Source: Streptomyces sp. 11x1 (GTDB lineage Bacteria; Actinomycetota; Actinomycetes; Streptomycetales; Streptomycetaceae). Taken from it: DNA of 64,000 nt. The notes under the pieces were generated by a model. The model did not search any database. It had not been told where the DNA came from and saw nothing but the letters and a program-made list of their open reading frames with translations. Of this stretch, positions 51,216 through 60,772 are shown one piece after another. The translations under genes were made by a program, and so were the position numbers. The stretch lies in NCBI RefSeq assembly GCF_032598905.1, contig NZ_CP122458.1, positions 3,224,001 to 3,288,000 of the forward strand. The letters run 5' to 3'. How positions within the stretch are numbered: position 1 is the stretch's first letter; the number at the start of each line of letters is the position of its first letter.

Positions 51216-52730
51216 ATGGGACGACATACGACTCAGCATCCACCGATCCCGGACAAGCCCCAAGACGTGGTCGACCGCGAACGGGAGTGGGCACTACTGA
51301 CCGACTTCATCGGCGACCCCTCACCGGCCATGCGACTCGGCGTCGTGTCCGGGCGACGACGCCACGGCAAGTCGTACCTCCTCCAGGCACTGTCGGAATC
51401 GCTCGACGGCCTCTATGTCACCGCCATCCGCGAGGAAGGCCGCCTTCCGGCGCTGCAGCGCTTCAGCGACGTGATCGCCTCGCACGCCGGACTGCACTCC
51501 GGCGCTCTGAGCCTGCCGGACTGGCCGGCAGTGCTCAACAGCGCGATCAACGTCGCGGCGCGTCGCTCGAAAGTGCCGCTCCTGATCATCGACGAGTTGC
51601 CGTACCTGCTGCAGCACTCACCTGAACTACCGGGATTCCTACAGCAGCTGTACGACGACCATCAGCGCGGTGAGGGTATCGGTGCCCGCGTCATCCTGTG
51701 CGGATCAGCCATGAGCGTCATGCACGAGCTGCTCTCGGGCACGAAGCCCCTACGCGGACGCGCGGTCATCGACCTGCGCCTGGGCGCTTTCGACTACCGG
51801 GCCAGTCGCCGCTTCTGGCAGATCGAGGACTTGCCCACCGCACTCCGCGTCCACGCCGTGCTCGGCGGCGCCCCTGGTTACCAGCCCATCGCAGGGAACC
51901 CGACACCGAACGACGGTTTCGACTCCTGGGTGTCCCGTACGCTTCTGGACCCCGGCCGAGCGGTCTACTCCCGCACGGAGACCGAATACCTACTCCGTGA
52001 GGACCCTCGCATCACCCAGCACACCCTCTACTACGACATCCTCTCGGCCATCGCCCAGGGCGCGACCACGCCCACCAAGATCGGCGCCGCCCTCGGCCGC
52101 CCGCGCAACGCGATCGCGCACCCGCTGGACGTCCTGGAGTCCACGAGCTACATCCACCGGGAACAGGACATCCTTCGCCCCCGCCACCCGGTCATCACCC
52201 TGGTGGATCCCGTGATCCGCTTCAACCAGCTGATCACACTCCCCCAGGCATCAGCCGTGGAGCAGGGTTTCGCTGAGGAGGCATGGAAGGCATCCACTCC
52301 CACCTTCAACTCCAAGATCCTGGGCCCCCACTTCGAAGAACTCGCCCGCACCTGGACCCGCCGCTACGCCCACACGGTCCTCCCGGACGGCCTCCCGGGC
52401 CCGGTCGGCACCACGGAGGTCCCCGACCCTTCGGCCCGCACCAAACACGAGGTCGACGTCATCGCCCTCGCCCTCGGCGAACGCCCCCAGTCACCACGCG
52501 CCCGCATCGCACTCCTGGGCGAGGCGAAGGCGACGGTGGCCCGACGCGGAGTCGCCGACCTACAGCGGCTGGAACGCATCCGGGACTTGCTCTCGGAGCA
52601 GGGCTACGACACGAGCGGGGTGACTCTGGCGCTCTTCTCGCTGTACGGGTTCCATGCCGACGTGAGGGAACTCGCGAAGCGGCGCGGTGACGTACTGTTG
52701 GTGAACCTGGAGACGCTGTACGGCATGTGA
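51216..52730 (+). CDS. AAA ATPase with C-terminal PD-(D/E)XK-like domain (archaeal-type, DUF234 group)
   Basis: 504 residues. Walker A is GRRRHGKS near residue 51, Walker B LLIIDELPYL with D126/E127, and sensor-like VILCGSAMSVM. A winged helix follows (ILSAIAQGATTPTKIGAALGRPRNAIAHPLDVLESTSYIHRE). The C-terminal domain has HFEELARTWTRR, then EVDVIALAL with D414 and ALLGEAKAT with E436 and K438, the D...ExK pattern of restriction-type nucleases. These ATPases resemble the archaeal-ATPase/DUF234 family linked to mobile DNA. It stands alone beside a mobile-element nest; a defence or mobilisation role is inference. Confidence 0.8.
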   Translation: MGRHTTQHPPIPDKPQDVVDREREWALLTDFIGDPSPAMRLGVVSGRRRHGKSYLLQALSESLDGLYVTAIREEGRLPALQRFSDVIASHAGLHSGALSLPDWPAVLNSAINVAARRSKVPLLIIDELPYLLQHSPELPGFLQQLYDDHQRGEGIGARVILCGSAMSVMHELLSGTKPLRGRAVIDLRLGAFDYRASRRFWQIEDLPTALRVHAVLGGAPGYQPIAGNPTPNDGFDSWVSRTLLDPGRAVYSRTETEYLLREDPRITQHTLYYDILSAIAQGATTPTKIGAALGRPRNAIAHPLDVLESTSYIHREQDILRPRHPVITLVDPVIRFNQLITLPQASAVEQGFAEEAWKASTPTFNSKILGPHFEELARTWTRRYAHTVLPDGLPGPVGTTEVPDPSARTKHEVDVIALALGERPQSPRARIALLGEAKATVARRGVADLQRLERIRDLLSEQGYDTSGVTLALFSLYGFHADVRELAKRRGDVLLVNLETLYGM

Positions 52731-52822
52731 GATACCTGGTGACGCACTCCTCATCTGTGCCGTCAGCCGCTCGGACCGCACGCCAGTACCGCCACCCGTC
52801 GAGCACGGTTCCCCGGACCTAG

Positions 52823-53143
52823 AACGGGCCGCCGCTGGCCGGTTACGGAGCGGTGACGATGAAGAACGCGCTGGCAGCAACGGTCGGCACCCTGCCCGGG
52901 CAACTACGGCGATCGCTGACCTGGGACCGCGGCAAGGAGCTGTCGGTACACGCCCAGTTCACGATCGAGACCGGCATCCCGGTCTACTTCACCGACCCGC
53001 ACAGCCCCTGGCAACGCGGCACCAACGAGAACACCAACAAGCTGCTCCGGCAGTACCTGCCCAAAGGCACGAACCTGTCGACGTTCAGCCAAGACGATCT
53101 TGATGTCATCGCGACGAAGCTCAACAACCGTCCGCGCAAGTGA
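52823..53143 (+). pseudogene. IS30-family transposase fragment
   Basis: About 105 residues of the DDE domain remain: [40 protein letters not shown] and [25 protein letters not shown], which carry the second Asp and the Glu-containing helix of IS30. The N-terminal HTH part is missing and a TAG lies just upstream. The frame ends at NNRPRK when it runs into the left end of the next IS, which supplies the stop, so that IS inserted into the IS30 gene. Confidence 0.85.
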
Positions 53144-53673
53144 GCCCTTTTCAAGCTGCGGTGCCTGACCGCGAGTTGGACTGTCCTGCGCAACGACGAA
53201 GCTCCTGGCAGACGGGTTCTCGACCAAGATCACCCGTGTCCGCCAGGAGCTTCGCGTGCTTGTCCACCCGTCCTCGATTGATCTGTCCAGCCGCACCCTG
53301 CGGTTCCTGACCGGACAACTGACAGCCCGGCGGCAGGAGATCGGAACACGGTGGCGGCGCCTTCCCGCCGCACGTCAGGCACTGCTCGCCCTGGCCCATC
53401 TACGGTGCCGTGACACCTACGCCCAGCTCGCTGCCGGGTTCGGCATCGGGATCGCGACCGTCTACCGCTACATACGTGAAGCCGTCGAGGCCCTGGCCGC
53501 CATCGCCCCGTCCCTGGCCGAGGCGATGAAGACGATCCGGACGAAGGCGTTCGTGATCCTCGACGGCACCCTGCTGCCGATCGACCGCATCGCCGCCGAC
53601 ACCCCGTACTGTTGAGTCGGCACGGAGCGCGGTGCTGGTGTTGCCACCGGTCCGTTTCTCCGTGCCGCTCGCC

Positions 53674-53707
53674 GAACCCGGCGTGCGGCTCTCACCGCAC
53701 CGGGCTC
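53674..53707 (-). ncRNA. Group II intron domain V
   Basis: 34 nt: gagcccggtgcgg, gtgagagccgcac tetraloop stem and gccgggttc, with the catalytic AGC near its 5' end. Domain VI follows (ggcacggag pairing with ctccgtgcc) and carries the bulged A before the 3' splice site. Confidence 0.85.
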
Positions 53708-53724
53708 TCCACGGTCTCTGCCGT

Positions 53725-55188
53725 TCAAGCGTGGTTGAGTGTCCAGGGGCTGGGGATCGTGTTGCCCCGGTATCGGTAGCGGGTGACCGCAATCGAGACC
53801 ATGGGGAACAGTTCGATCCCGTCCGCCGAGAGCTTGTGCCACCGGCCGTTGTGGTCGGTGAAGCGCCGACGGACGTCCTTCCACCTCCAGCGATGCAGCA
53901 CCATCCACCAGCTGGTCACCCGTCGCCATACGAACTGGTCCAGGGCTTTCAGCGTGGTCTTGCATACCGCGTGCTTGAAGTAGTTGACCCAGCCGCGCAG
54001 AATCGAGTTGATCCTCTTCAGCACGGTCCCCGGGTCCTGCTGCGACGTTCTGTTCGTCAGGGCACGGATCTTGTCCTTCAGCTGCCGGATGGGCCTCTTG
54101 GCGATGAAGGTGTAGACGTACCACTTGTTCGATCCTCGCTTGCGGCGCCACTGGATGTGGAACCCAAGGAAGTCGAACCCGTCCGACATGTGCACGATCC
54201 GAGTCTTGGCCGGTGACAGCCTCAGCCCGAGAGGGTGCAGTACGTCGGCGATGTCCTCGCGCAGGCAGGCGACGTCGTCACGGCTGCCGTCGACCAGGAC
54301 GACGAAGTCGTCCGCGTAGCGGACGATGCGCCAGTTCGCGCGGCCGTGAAGACGATGGTGCGCCCGCCTGCCTCTGGTGGACATCCTCCCGCCCGGCTCC
54401 CACGGCTCCATCACGTGCTCGTCGAGCGCGGACAGGGCAATGTTCGCCAGCAGCGGGGAGAGGATGCCGCCCTGCGGGGTGCCGGTGAAGGTCTCCTCGC
54501 GGCCGCCGCCCTCCGTGAGGACGCCGGCCTTGAGAAACGCCTTGACCAGCCGCAGCACGCGCTTGTCCTTGACTCTCGCGCGCACCCGGTCCATCAGGGC
54601 CGTGTGGTCGATGGAGTCGAAGCACGCCTCGATATCCGCATCCAGCACCCAGCGATAGCCGCTGGTGCCGTAGCGGTGGATCTCGGCGATCGCGTCGTGT
54701 GCGCGCCGCATGGGCCGGAAACCGTAGGAGACCGGCAGGAAGTCGGCCTCGAAGATCGGCTCGAACACCAGCTTGAGGGCTGCCTGGACCACCCGGTCGG
54801 AGACGGTCGGGATGCCGAGCTTGCGCACCTTCCCGCTTCCGCCGGGCTTGGGGATCTTGCGTTCGCGCACCGGCAGCGGGCGGAATTCACCCGTCTTCAG
54901 TACGCGTTGCAGGTCCTCAAGGTAGCCCGGGAGGCCGAGTTCCCGCTCGACGTTGACGACTGTGAGGCCGTCGACGCCCGGGGTGCGGGCTCCCTGGTTG
55001 CCCGCGACCCGTTCGAACGCCACGAGCAGCGTCGCCGGGTCGCATACGAGGTTGAACAGATCGTCGAACCTGCGGCCATGGTCAGCCGCCGCCCAACGGT
55101 GAAGCTTGGTCTGCATCCCCGATACTCGCTGGTGAGACCCCAACGGGGCCTCGGGAGCACCACTGTTCAGTGGTGCGTCTTTCGGCAT
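53725..55188 (-). CDS. ltrA: Group II intron reverse transcriptase/maturase
   Basis: 487 residues, ATG at 55188. RT blocks in order: PLPVRERKIPKPGGSGKVRKLGIPTVSDRVVQAALKLVFEPIFEADFLPVSYGFRP, VLDADIEACFDSIDHTALM, GTPQGGILSPLLANIALSALDEHV, the catalytic YADDFVVLV, then the maturase (X) domain with FDFLGFHIQWRR and ILRGWVNYFKH. There is no evident C-terminal HNH endonuclease, so retrohoming would use nascent strands. The ORF is intact, so the intron itself may be active. Confidence 0.93.
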   Translation of the reverse strand: MPKDAPLNSGAPEAPLGSHQRVSGMQTKLHRWAAADHGRRFDDLFNLVCDPATLLVAFERVAGNQGARTPGVDGLTVVNVERELGLPGYLEDLQRVLKTGEFRPLPVRERKIPKPGGSGKVRKLGIPTVSDRVVQAALKLVFEPIFEADFLPVSYGFRPMRRAHDAIAEIHRYGTSGYRWVLDADIEACFDSIDHTALMDRVRARVKDKRVLRLVKAFLKAGVLTEGGGREETFTGTPQGGILSPLLANIALSALDEHVMEPWEPGGRMSTRGRRAHHRLHGRANWRIVRYADDFVVLVDGSRDDVACLREDIADVLHPLGLRLSPAKTRIVHMSDGFDFLGFHIQWRRKRGSNKWYVYTFIAKRPIRQLKDKIRALTNRTSQQDPGTVLKRINSILRGWVNYFKHAVCKTTLKALDQFVWRRVTSWWMVLHRWRWKDVRRRFTDHNGRWHKLSADGIELFPMVSIAVTRYRYRGNTIPSPWTLNHA

Positions 55189-56201
55189 TGCAGCCTCCTT
55201 CCCTTCTCGAAACCGCTGCCGCCCTTCCCCATGTGCCGGGCTCTCCCCGGCTCGGAGTACTACGGCGGCTCCGCCCCGTCCCGGCCCGATCGGCCGACGA
55301 TGGACCCAGCCCTCCGCCCGAACTGGACGCGCGGCAGGAGGGCGGAACCGGGACGGTTCCCGTGTTCGCTCGCTGTTCGATCGTCGGAGTAGGAGCCCGG
55401 CTATACCCCCGCGGCCTCGCCACGGCTACCCCGCAGCACTTCACCGTGGCCTCCCCGCGCGACCGAAATAGACCACCCAGGAAGTTCCCCGCCAGCCGAA
55501 TATCCAGCAGGGACGCACCGCATCCAGCCGTCATCCACCAGGTTCGAGCTGGCGTGCCTTAAGGAGGCGTAGACGCCGGTTCCTCGCGTACTCCTCTCCG
55601 TCTCGCTTGCCGGACCCGCACCATCTGGCAGTACTGGCACGTCCCGGCTTTGTCGGGGCTGCTTCCCGCCCTCCCCGGCACCTCCCGGTTCAGGCTGCCC
55701 CCAGCTTCAACCGCCCTGCTGCGACAGGGCGATGGTGGCGGTCTTTCACCTCCACTCGAACAACGAGCGCCTCACGGCGCACACTCCGGGAAACACAAAC
55801 GCCACGGCATGAACGTCCAGGTCCTCACCGATCCGTTCGGACGGCTGCTCTGGGCCTCGCCGGCTCTGCCCGGCTCGACTCACGACCTGACCGCCGCGCG
55901 GCAGCACGGCATCATCGAAGCCCTCGCCGATGCGGGACTCAAATGCTGGGCGGACAAGGCATACCAAGGCGCCGGCGGACCCGTCCGCGTACCGTTTCGG
56001 GGCCGCCGCCTCAAACGATGGCAGCGTCGCCACAACACCACCCACGCCAAGATCCGCTGCCTCGGCGAGCGGGCCATGGCCACCATCAAGGGCTGGCGCC
56101 TCCCGCGGAAGATCCGCTGCAGCACCAACCGAATCACCGACGTGGTGAAGGCCGTCCTCGTCCTTCACCACGCATCAGCGTGAGGTTGGAAAAGGCTCAC
56201 T

Positions 56202-56374
56202 GACTCCTGGCGGGTCCGCGCCGGCACGTGGATTACCTCGCCCTCGCCCACCACGTCCTCGACAACCGGCGCCGACAACCCTGAAAACACAGTCTCCACA
56301 AGGGAGTTGACGTTTCGCACGCGATGTCGACGATGCTGATCACGCTTCGTCACCACCGATTACGGGACAGAGCC
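56202..56374 (-). mobile_element. ISL3-family end with transposase N-terminus, truncated
   Basis: A GTG at 56320 starts VRNVNSLVETVFSGLSAPVV, EDVVGEGEVIHVPARTRQ, matching the N-terminus of ISL3-family transposases just before their CxxC zinc finger. It is cut at 56202, exactly where the IS5-like right end stops. The outer end reads ggctctgtcccgtaatcggt (minus strand, from 56374), the terminal repeat type of this family. Only the first 40 codons survive. Confidence 0.7.
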
Positions 56375-56495
56375 GCTCACCGTACAGACCCCTCACCGAC
56401 CGTAACCAGCTGCCCTCGGCCTCAGCGACACGTTTTCAGTCGCTCCACCGCCGGGCAGCGGGCGAGGTGAGCGGCGCGCACCCCGCCCGCTCGGA

Positions 56496-59132
56496 TCACC
56501 GCATCAGCACCCCCGCCCCCTCCCCCAGTTCCTCCGAAGGCGCCACCACCAGCCCCAGTTCGGCGGCCGAGGCCAGCAGGCGGTGGGTCGGGAGGATGCG
56601 GACCGTGTAGCCGAAGGAGCCCGTGCGGTCCAGGGCGAGCGGGCCCTCGTAGACCCAGCGGCCCTCGTCGTCGGGGCCGCTCGCCGGCTTCAGCGGAACG
56701 CAACTGGCGTCGGTGATGCGGTCGTCGGTGTCCACGCGCCCGGAGACCGCCTGGACCTCGACGTCGTCCGGGCCCAGGTCGCCGAGGCCCACCCGGACAC
56801 GCAGCAGCAGCGTCGCGCCCAGCTCGGCGGCCGTGCTGAGCGGGGCCGCCGAGGTCTCCACGTGGTCCACGCTCACCCGGTGCCAGGCGCCCCGCACCCG
56901 CGCCTTCCACGCGGACAGTTCGCGGGCCGTGTCCGGGGTCAGCGACCGGTGCGCGCGGGCGGCGGGGGTGTAGAGGCGGTCGACGTACTCCCGGACCATC
57001 CGGCCCGCCAGCACCTTCGGCCCGAGATGGGTGAGCGTCTCGCGGACCATCTCGATCCAGCGGTCGGGCAGCCCGCCGGGGCCGCGCTCGTAGAAGCGGG
57101 GGGCGACCCGTCGTTCCAGCAGGTCGTAGAGGGCGGCCGCCTCCACGTCGTCCCGGCGGTCCTGGTCCTCCTCGGACGCCGTGCCGTCCGCCGTCGGGAT
57201 GGCCCAGCCGAAGTCCGGCCGGAACCACTCGTCCCACCAGCCGTCCAGGACGGAGAGATTGAGACAGCCGTTGAGGGCCGCCTTCATCCCGCTCGTCCCG
57301 CACGCCTCCAGCGGGCGCAGGGGGTTGTTCAGCCACACGTCGCAGCCCGGGTACAGCTTCTGCGCCATCGCCATGCCGTAGTCGGGCAGGAACACGATCC
57401 GGTGGCGGACGCGCGGGTCGTCGGCGAACCGCACCAGCTCCTGGATCAGGCGCTTGCCTCCGTCGTCGGCCGGGTGCGCCTTGCCCGCCACCACGATCTG
57501 GATCGGGTGTTCCGGGTGGAGCAGCAGCTCCATGAGGCGGTCCTGGTCGCGCAGCATCAGCGTCAGACGCTTGTACGAGGGGACGCGGCGGGCGAAGCCG
57601 ATCGTCAGGACGTCCGGGTCGAGGACGCCCTCGATCCAGCCGAGTTCGGCCGTACCCGCACCACGCTGCCGCCAGGAGGCGTACAGGCGTTGCCGTACCT
57701 CGACGACGAGTTGCTCGCGCAGGTCGCGGCGCAGGTCCCAGATGTCCTGGTCGGGGATGTCGCCCACGGCGTCCCAGCGTTCGGAGCCGCCGACGGTCAT
57801 GGCGTCCTCGGTCCGTTCGTCGCCGATCTGGCGGGCGCCGAGCCGGAAGACCTCCGGGGCCACCCAGGTCGGGGCGTGCACGCCGTTGGTGACCGAGGTG
57901 ATCGGGACCTCGTCCGGGTCGAAGCCCGGCCACAGCCCGGAGAACATCTCCCGGCTGACCTGCCCGTGCAGCAGCGAGACCCCGTTGGCGCGCTGGGCGA
58001 GCCGGAGCCCCATCACCGCCATGTTGAAGACGTTCGGGTCGCCGCCCTGGTACGTCTCCATGCCGAGCCCCAGGATGCGGCCCACGTCGATGCGCGGCAG
58101 TTCGGCGTCGGGGCCGAAGTGGCGGGCGACCAGTTCACGGTCGAAGCGGTCGATGCCGGCCGGGACGGGGGTGTGCGTGGTGAAGACGGTGCCGGAGCGG
58201 ACCGCCTCCAGGCCGGCGTCGAAGTCGAGCCCCTCGTCGCCGAGTTCGGCGATGCGTTCCAGGCCGAGGAACCCGGCGTGGCCCTCGTTGGTGTGGAAGA
58301 CCTCGGGCCCGGCGTGGCCGGTGAGCCGGCAGTACGTGCGCACCGCCCGGACACCTCCTATGCCGAGCAGCATCTCCTGCAGGAGCCGGTGTTCGCTGCC
58401 GCCGCCGTAGAGCCGGTCGGTGACCCCGCGTTCGCCGAGGTCGTTCTCCTCGACGTCCGAGTCGAGGAGCAGCAGCGGCACCCGGCCCACCTGGGCCTCC
58501 CAGATCCGGGCGTGCAGCCGGCGGCCGCCGGGGAGGGCGAGGCCGACCTGGGCGTGGGTGCCGTCGGCCTCCTGCAGCGGCACCAGGGGCAGTTCGTTCG
58601 GGTCGAGCACCGGATAGTGCTCCTGCTGCCAGCCGTCCCGGGACAGGGACTGCCGGAAGTAGCCGTGCCGGTAGAGCAGGCCGACGCCGATCAGCGGGAC
58701 ACCGAGGTCGCTGGCCGCCTTCAGGTGGTCGCCGGCGAGGATGCCGAGGCCGCCGGAGTACTGCGGCAGCGCGGCCGTGATCCCGAACTCGGGCGAGAAG
58801 TAGGCGATGGCAGCGGGGAGTTCGGCACTCTGCGCCTGCCCCTGGTACCAGCGGTCGCCGGTGACGTAGTCACGCAGTTCGTCGGCGGCGGCGGTCAGCC
58901 GGCGCAGGAAGCGCCGGTCCTCGGCGAGTTCGGCCAGGCGCCGTACGGAGACGGAGCCGAGGAGTCGTACGGGGTCACCGCCGGAGGCGGCCCAGCGCTC
59001 GGGATCGACCGACTGGAAGAGGTCACGGGTCTCCGGGTGCCAGGACCAGCGCAGATTGCGCGCCAGTTCGCTCAGCGGATGGAGGGCTTCGGGCAGGACG
59101 GGTCGGACGGTGAATCTGCGGATGGCCTTCAC
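56496..59132 (-). CDS. glgP: Alpha-glucan (glycogen) phosphorylase
   Basis: 878 residues from a GTG at 59132 (VKAIRRFTVRPVLPEAL; gaaggtgg upstream). The N-terminal DUF3417 domain (LARNLRWSWHPETRDLF) is typical of the actinobacterial GlgP family. Active-site segments: GGLGILAGDHLKAASDLG, VFHTNEGHAGFLGLERI, VHAPTWVAP, and the pyridoxal-phosphate region MAMAQKLYPGCDVWLNNPLRPLEACGTSGMKAALNGCLNLSVLDGWWDEWF. It releases glucose-1-phosphate from glycogen and GlgE-made glucans. Divergent from a subtilisin gene and close to glgE/treS, so it belongs to the alpha-glucan cycle. Confidence 0.95.
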   Translation of the reverse strand: MKAIRRFTVRPVLPEALHPLSELARNLRWSWHPETRDLFQSVDPERWAASGGDPVRLLGSVSVRRLAELAEDRRFLRRLTAAADELRDYVTGDRWYQGQAQSAELPAAIAYFSPEFGITAALPQYSGGLGILAGDHLKAASDLGVPLIGVGLLYRHGYFRQSLSRDGWQQEHYPVLDPNELPLVPLQEADGTHAQVGLALPGGRRLHARIWEAQVGRVPLLLLDSDVEENDLGERGVTDRLYGGGSEHRLLQEMLLGIGGVRAVRTYCRLTGHAGPEVFHTNEGHAGFLGLERIAELGDEGLDFDAGLEAVRSGTVFTTHTPVPAGIDRFDRELVARHFGPDAELPRIDVGRILGLGMETYQGGDPNVFNMAVMGLRLAQRANGVSLLHGQVSREMFSGLWPGFDPDEVPITSVTNGVHAPTWVAPEVFRLGARQIGDERTEDAMTVGGSERWDAVGDIPDQDIWDLRRDLREQLVVEVRQRLYASWRQRGAGTAELGWIEGVLDPDVLTIGFARRVPSYKRLTLMLRDQDRLMELLLHPEHPIQIVVAGKAHPADDGGKRLIQELVRFADDPRVRHRIVFLPDYGMAMAQKLYPGCDVWLNNPLRPLEACGTSGMKAALNGCLNLSVLDGWWDEWFRPDFGWAIPTADGTASEEDQDRRDDVEAAALYDLLERRVAPRFYERGPGGLPDRWIEMVRETLTHLGPKVLAGRMVREYVDRLYTPAARAHRSLTPDTARELSAWKARVRGAWHRVSVDHVETSAAPLSTAAELGATLLLRVRVGLGDLGPDDVEVQAVSGRVDTDDRITDASCVPLKPASGPDDEGRWVYEGPLALDRTGSFGYTVRILPTHRLLASAAELGLVVAPSEELGEGAGVLMR

Positions 59133-59230
59133 AGAGGATTCCACCTTCGCGCCAGGACGTACGGGCCGGGGGACGCACTCCGCTGTGCGCCGTTCGTCAC
59201 CCCCCGACGGTAGCGGCGCGGGGGCCGTGG

Positions 59231-59271
59231 CAACTACGGCGCGTCCCTCCGTATGCAATTACGGCGCATCC
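59231..59271. repeat. Two 16-bp direct repeats at the glgP promoter
   Basis: caactacggcgcgtcc (59231) and caattacggcgcatcc (59256) match at 14 of 16 bases with a 25-bp period, between glgP and the divergent subtilisin. A paired activator or repressor site on one face of the helix is possible. The rest of the 345-bp gap shows no gene. Confidence 0.55.
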
Positions 59272-59477
59272 GTACCCCGGCCGCCCGGCGGGGCAGTCCG
59301 CCCCGGCCCGTTCAGTCCTGAATTCGTCGCAACCCGTCAGCAACATCCACATGTACCCCACAGGTGATATTGGCCGATTCCATCCCTCTGCGCGGCCTTG
59401 TGGCGCTTCACCCCGCACGAGAGGCTTCCGGTGAACCCCGGTGTGGGAGCGCCGGGCCGAGGAGGGGGTTCTCAGAC

Positions 59478-60689
59478 ATGCGCCAGCCGGCAGAGACGAG
59501 AAACAGGAGTGCGCGCCGGGCGGGTGGGCTCACGGCGGTGATGACGGCCGCGGCACTTTCGGCCATCACCCTGCCCGCGCACGCCGCACCGGAGGGGTTC
59601 GTCCACGGCGCCGGTGGCCCCGGCTCCGTGGGCGGCAGTTACATCGTCACCCTCGAACCGGGAACGAGGGCCCCGTCTACGGCGGGAGAGGGCATAGCGT
59701 CGAAGTACGGGGCGAAAATACGCCATATGTACGGCAGCGCCCTGAACGGCTACTCCGTGACGGTCGGTGAGAAACAGGCCAGGCGGCTCGCGGCGGACCC
59801 CCGGGTGGCGTCGGTCGTCCAGGACACGAAGGTCGCCTACACCGGCAGCCGTCCCGACCCGCCGTCGTGGGGCCTGGACCGCGTCGACCAGCCGAGCCTG
59901 CCGCTCGACAGGAGCTACACCTGGCCGCAGTCGGCGGGCAGGGGCGTCACCGTGTACGTGATCGACACCGGCGTACGGATCACCCACAAGGACTTCGGCG
60001 GACGGGCGAGCAGCGGCTGGGACTTCGTGCAGAACGACCGCTCGGCCCAGGACGGCAACGGCCATGGCACCCATGTCGCGGGCACCGTCGCCGGCACCGC
60101 GTACGGGGTCGCGAAGAAGGCGAAGGTCGTCGCCGTCCGGGTGCTCGACGACGCGGGCGGGGGCACGACCGCCCAGGTCATCGCGGGTGTCGACTGGGTC
60201 ACCGAGCACGCGAGGAAGCCGGCCGTGGCCAATATGAGCCTCGCCGGTCTCGGCAACACCCAACTCGACGAGGCCGTGCGCAACTCCATCGCCTCCGGCG
60301 TCACCTACACGGTGGCCGCGGGCAACGACGGACGGGCCGCGGGCCTCTACTCTCCCGCCCGCGTCAAGCAGGCGATCACGGTCGGCGCCACCGACCGGAA
60401 GGACGTCCGCGCCGACTTCTCGAACTGGGGCCCGAGCCTCGACCTGTTCGCGCCCGGCCGGTCGATCACCTCCGCCTCGCCCCGGAGCGACACCGCGCGG
60501 GCGACCCACTCGGGTACGTCCATGGCCGCACCGCACGCCGCGGGCGCGGCGGCCCTGTATCTGGCCGACCGTCCACGGGCCGCTCCGGCGGAGGTGGCCA
60601 GGGCGTTGGTCAAGCGTGCGGTTTCGGGCAAGGTCAAGGACAGATATCCGGGCTCCCCGAACAGGCTTCTCCTCGTCGACCGCCTGTAG
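59478..60689 (+). CDS. Secreted S8 subtilisin-like protease with I9 propeptide
   Basis: 403 residues from an ATG at 59478 (ggaggggg upstream); an in-frame GTG at 59364 is less likely. Signal peptide AVMTAAALSAITLPAHAA; I9 inhibitor propeptide SYIVTLEPGTRAPSTAGEGI ... YSVTVGEKQARRLAADPRVASVVQD. Catalytic triad: Asp163 in VIDTGV, His196 in GHGTHVAGT, Ser348 in SGTSMAAPH; the Asn of the oxyanion hole is in VAAGND. A proteinase-K-type enzyme. Its placement between glgP and glgE is conserved in Streptomyces as I recall, without any obvious functional link. Confidence 0.93.
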   Translation: MRQPAETRNRSARRAGGLTAVMTAAALSAITLPAHAAPEGFVHGAGGPGSVGGSYIVTLEPGTRAPSTAGEGIASKYGAKIRHMYGSALNGYSVTVGEKQARRLAADPRVASVVQDTKVAYTGSRPDPPSWGLDRVDQPSLPLDRSYTWPQSAGRGVTVYVIDTGVRITHKDFGGRASSGWDFVQNDRSAQDGNGHGTHVAGTVAGTAYGVAKKAKVVAVRVLDDAGGGTTAQVIAGVDWVTEHARKPAVANMSLAGLGNTQLDEAVRNSIASGVTYTVAAGNDGRAAGLYSPARVKQAITVGATDRKDVRADFSNWGPSLDLFAPGRSITSASPRSDTARATHSGTSMAAPHAAGAAALYLADRPRAAPAEVARALVKRAVSGKVKDRYPGSPNRLLLVDRL

Positions 60690-60739
60690 GAACCCGTAAC
60701 ACCACTGGTGAGCGGGTCTTTACCGAGAGCGACTACAGT

Positions 60740-60772
60740 GACCGGCCTCGACCCCTTCGGACGAGGCCGGTC
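60740..60772 (+). terminator. 11-bp stem-loop with T-rich tail after the subtilisin
   Basis: gaccggcctcg (60740-60750) pairs with cgaggccggtc (60762-60772), followed by ttgtgtgt. It separates the protease from glgE. Confidence 0.88.

Larger units (their letters stand above)
53611..55784 (-). mobile_element. Group II intron with maturase ORF, inserted antisense
   Basis: On the minus strand the 5' end is gtgtgcgcc at 55784, matching GUGYG, and the 3' end is ...ccgactcaac at 53611, matching AY with an A seven nt from the end as candidate branch point. About 595 nt of structural RNA precede the maturase and 114 nt follow it. Using these ends leaves one extra T in the transposase frame relative to an in-frame join, so a boundary shift of 1 nt (53610) is possible. 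Confidence 0.85.
53256..56183 (+). pseudogene. DDE_Tnp_4 transposase interrupted by a group II intron
   Basis: Exon-like part 1 (53256-53609) encodes the HTH region (YAQLAAGFGIGIATVYRYIREAVEALA) and VILDGTLLPIDRIAADTPY. Part 2 (55785-56183) continues SGKHKRHGMNVQVLTDPFGRLLWASPALPGSTHDL to RITDVVKAVLVLHH. Placed together they match a complete transposase of about 250 residues, so the intron lies inside one gene. Because the intron is on the opposite strand, splicing of the transposase mRNA cannot remove it and the gene is inactive. The frame closes at PYC* within the intron. Confidence 0.88.
53139..56201 (+). mobile_element. IS5-like (DDE_Tnp_4) element carrying an antisense group II intron
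   Basis: Imperfect terminal inverted repeats: agtgagcccttttcaa at 53139 and ttggaaaaggctcact ending at 56201. Without the 2.17-kb intron the element is about 890 bp, a normal size for a single-gene IS of this group. Confidence 0.8.

Noticed and set aside
53256..56183. Transposase restored by intron splicing
   Set aside because: The intron's catalytic core and maturase lie on the opposite strand to the transposase.
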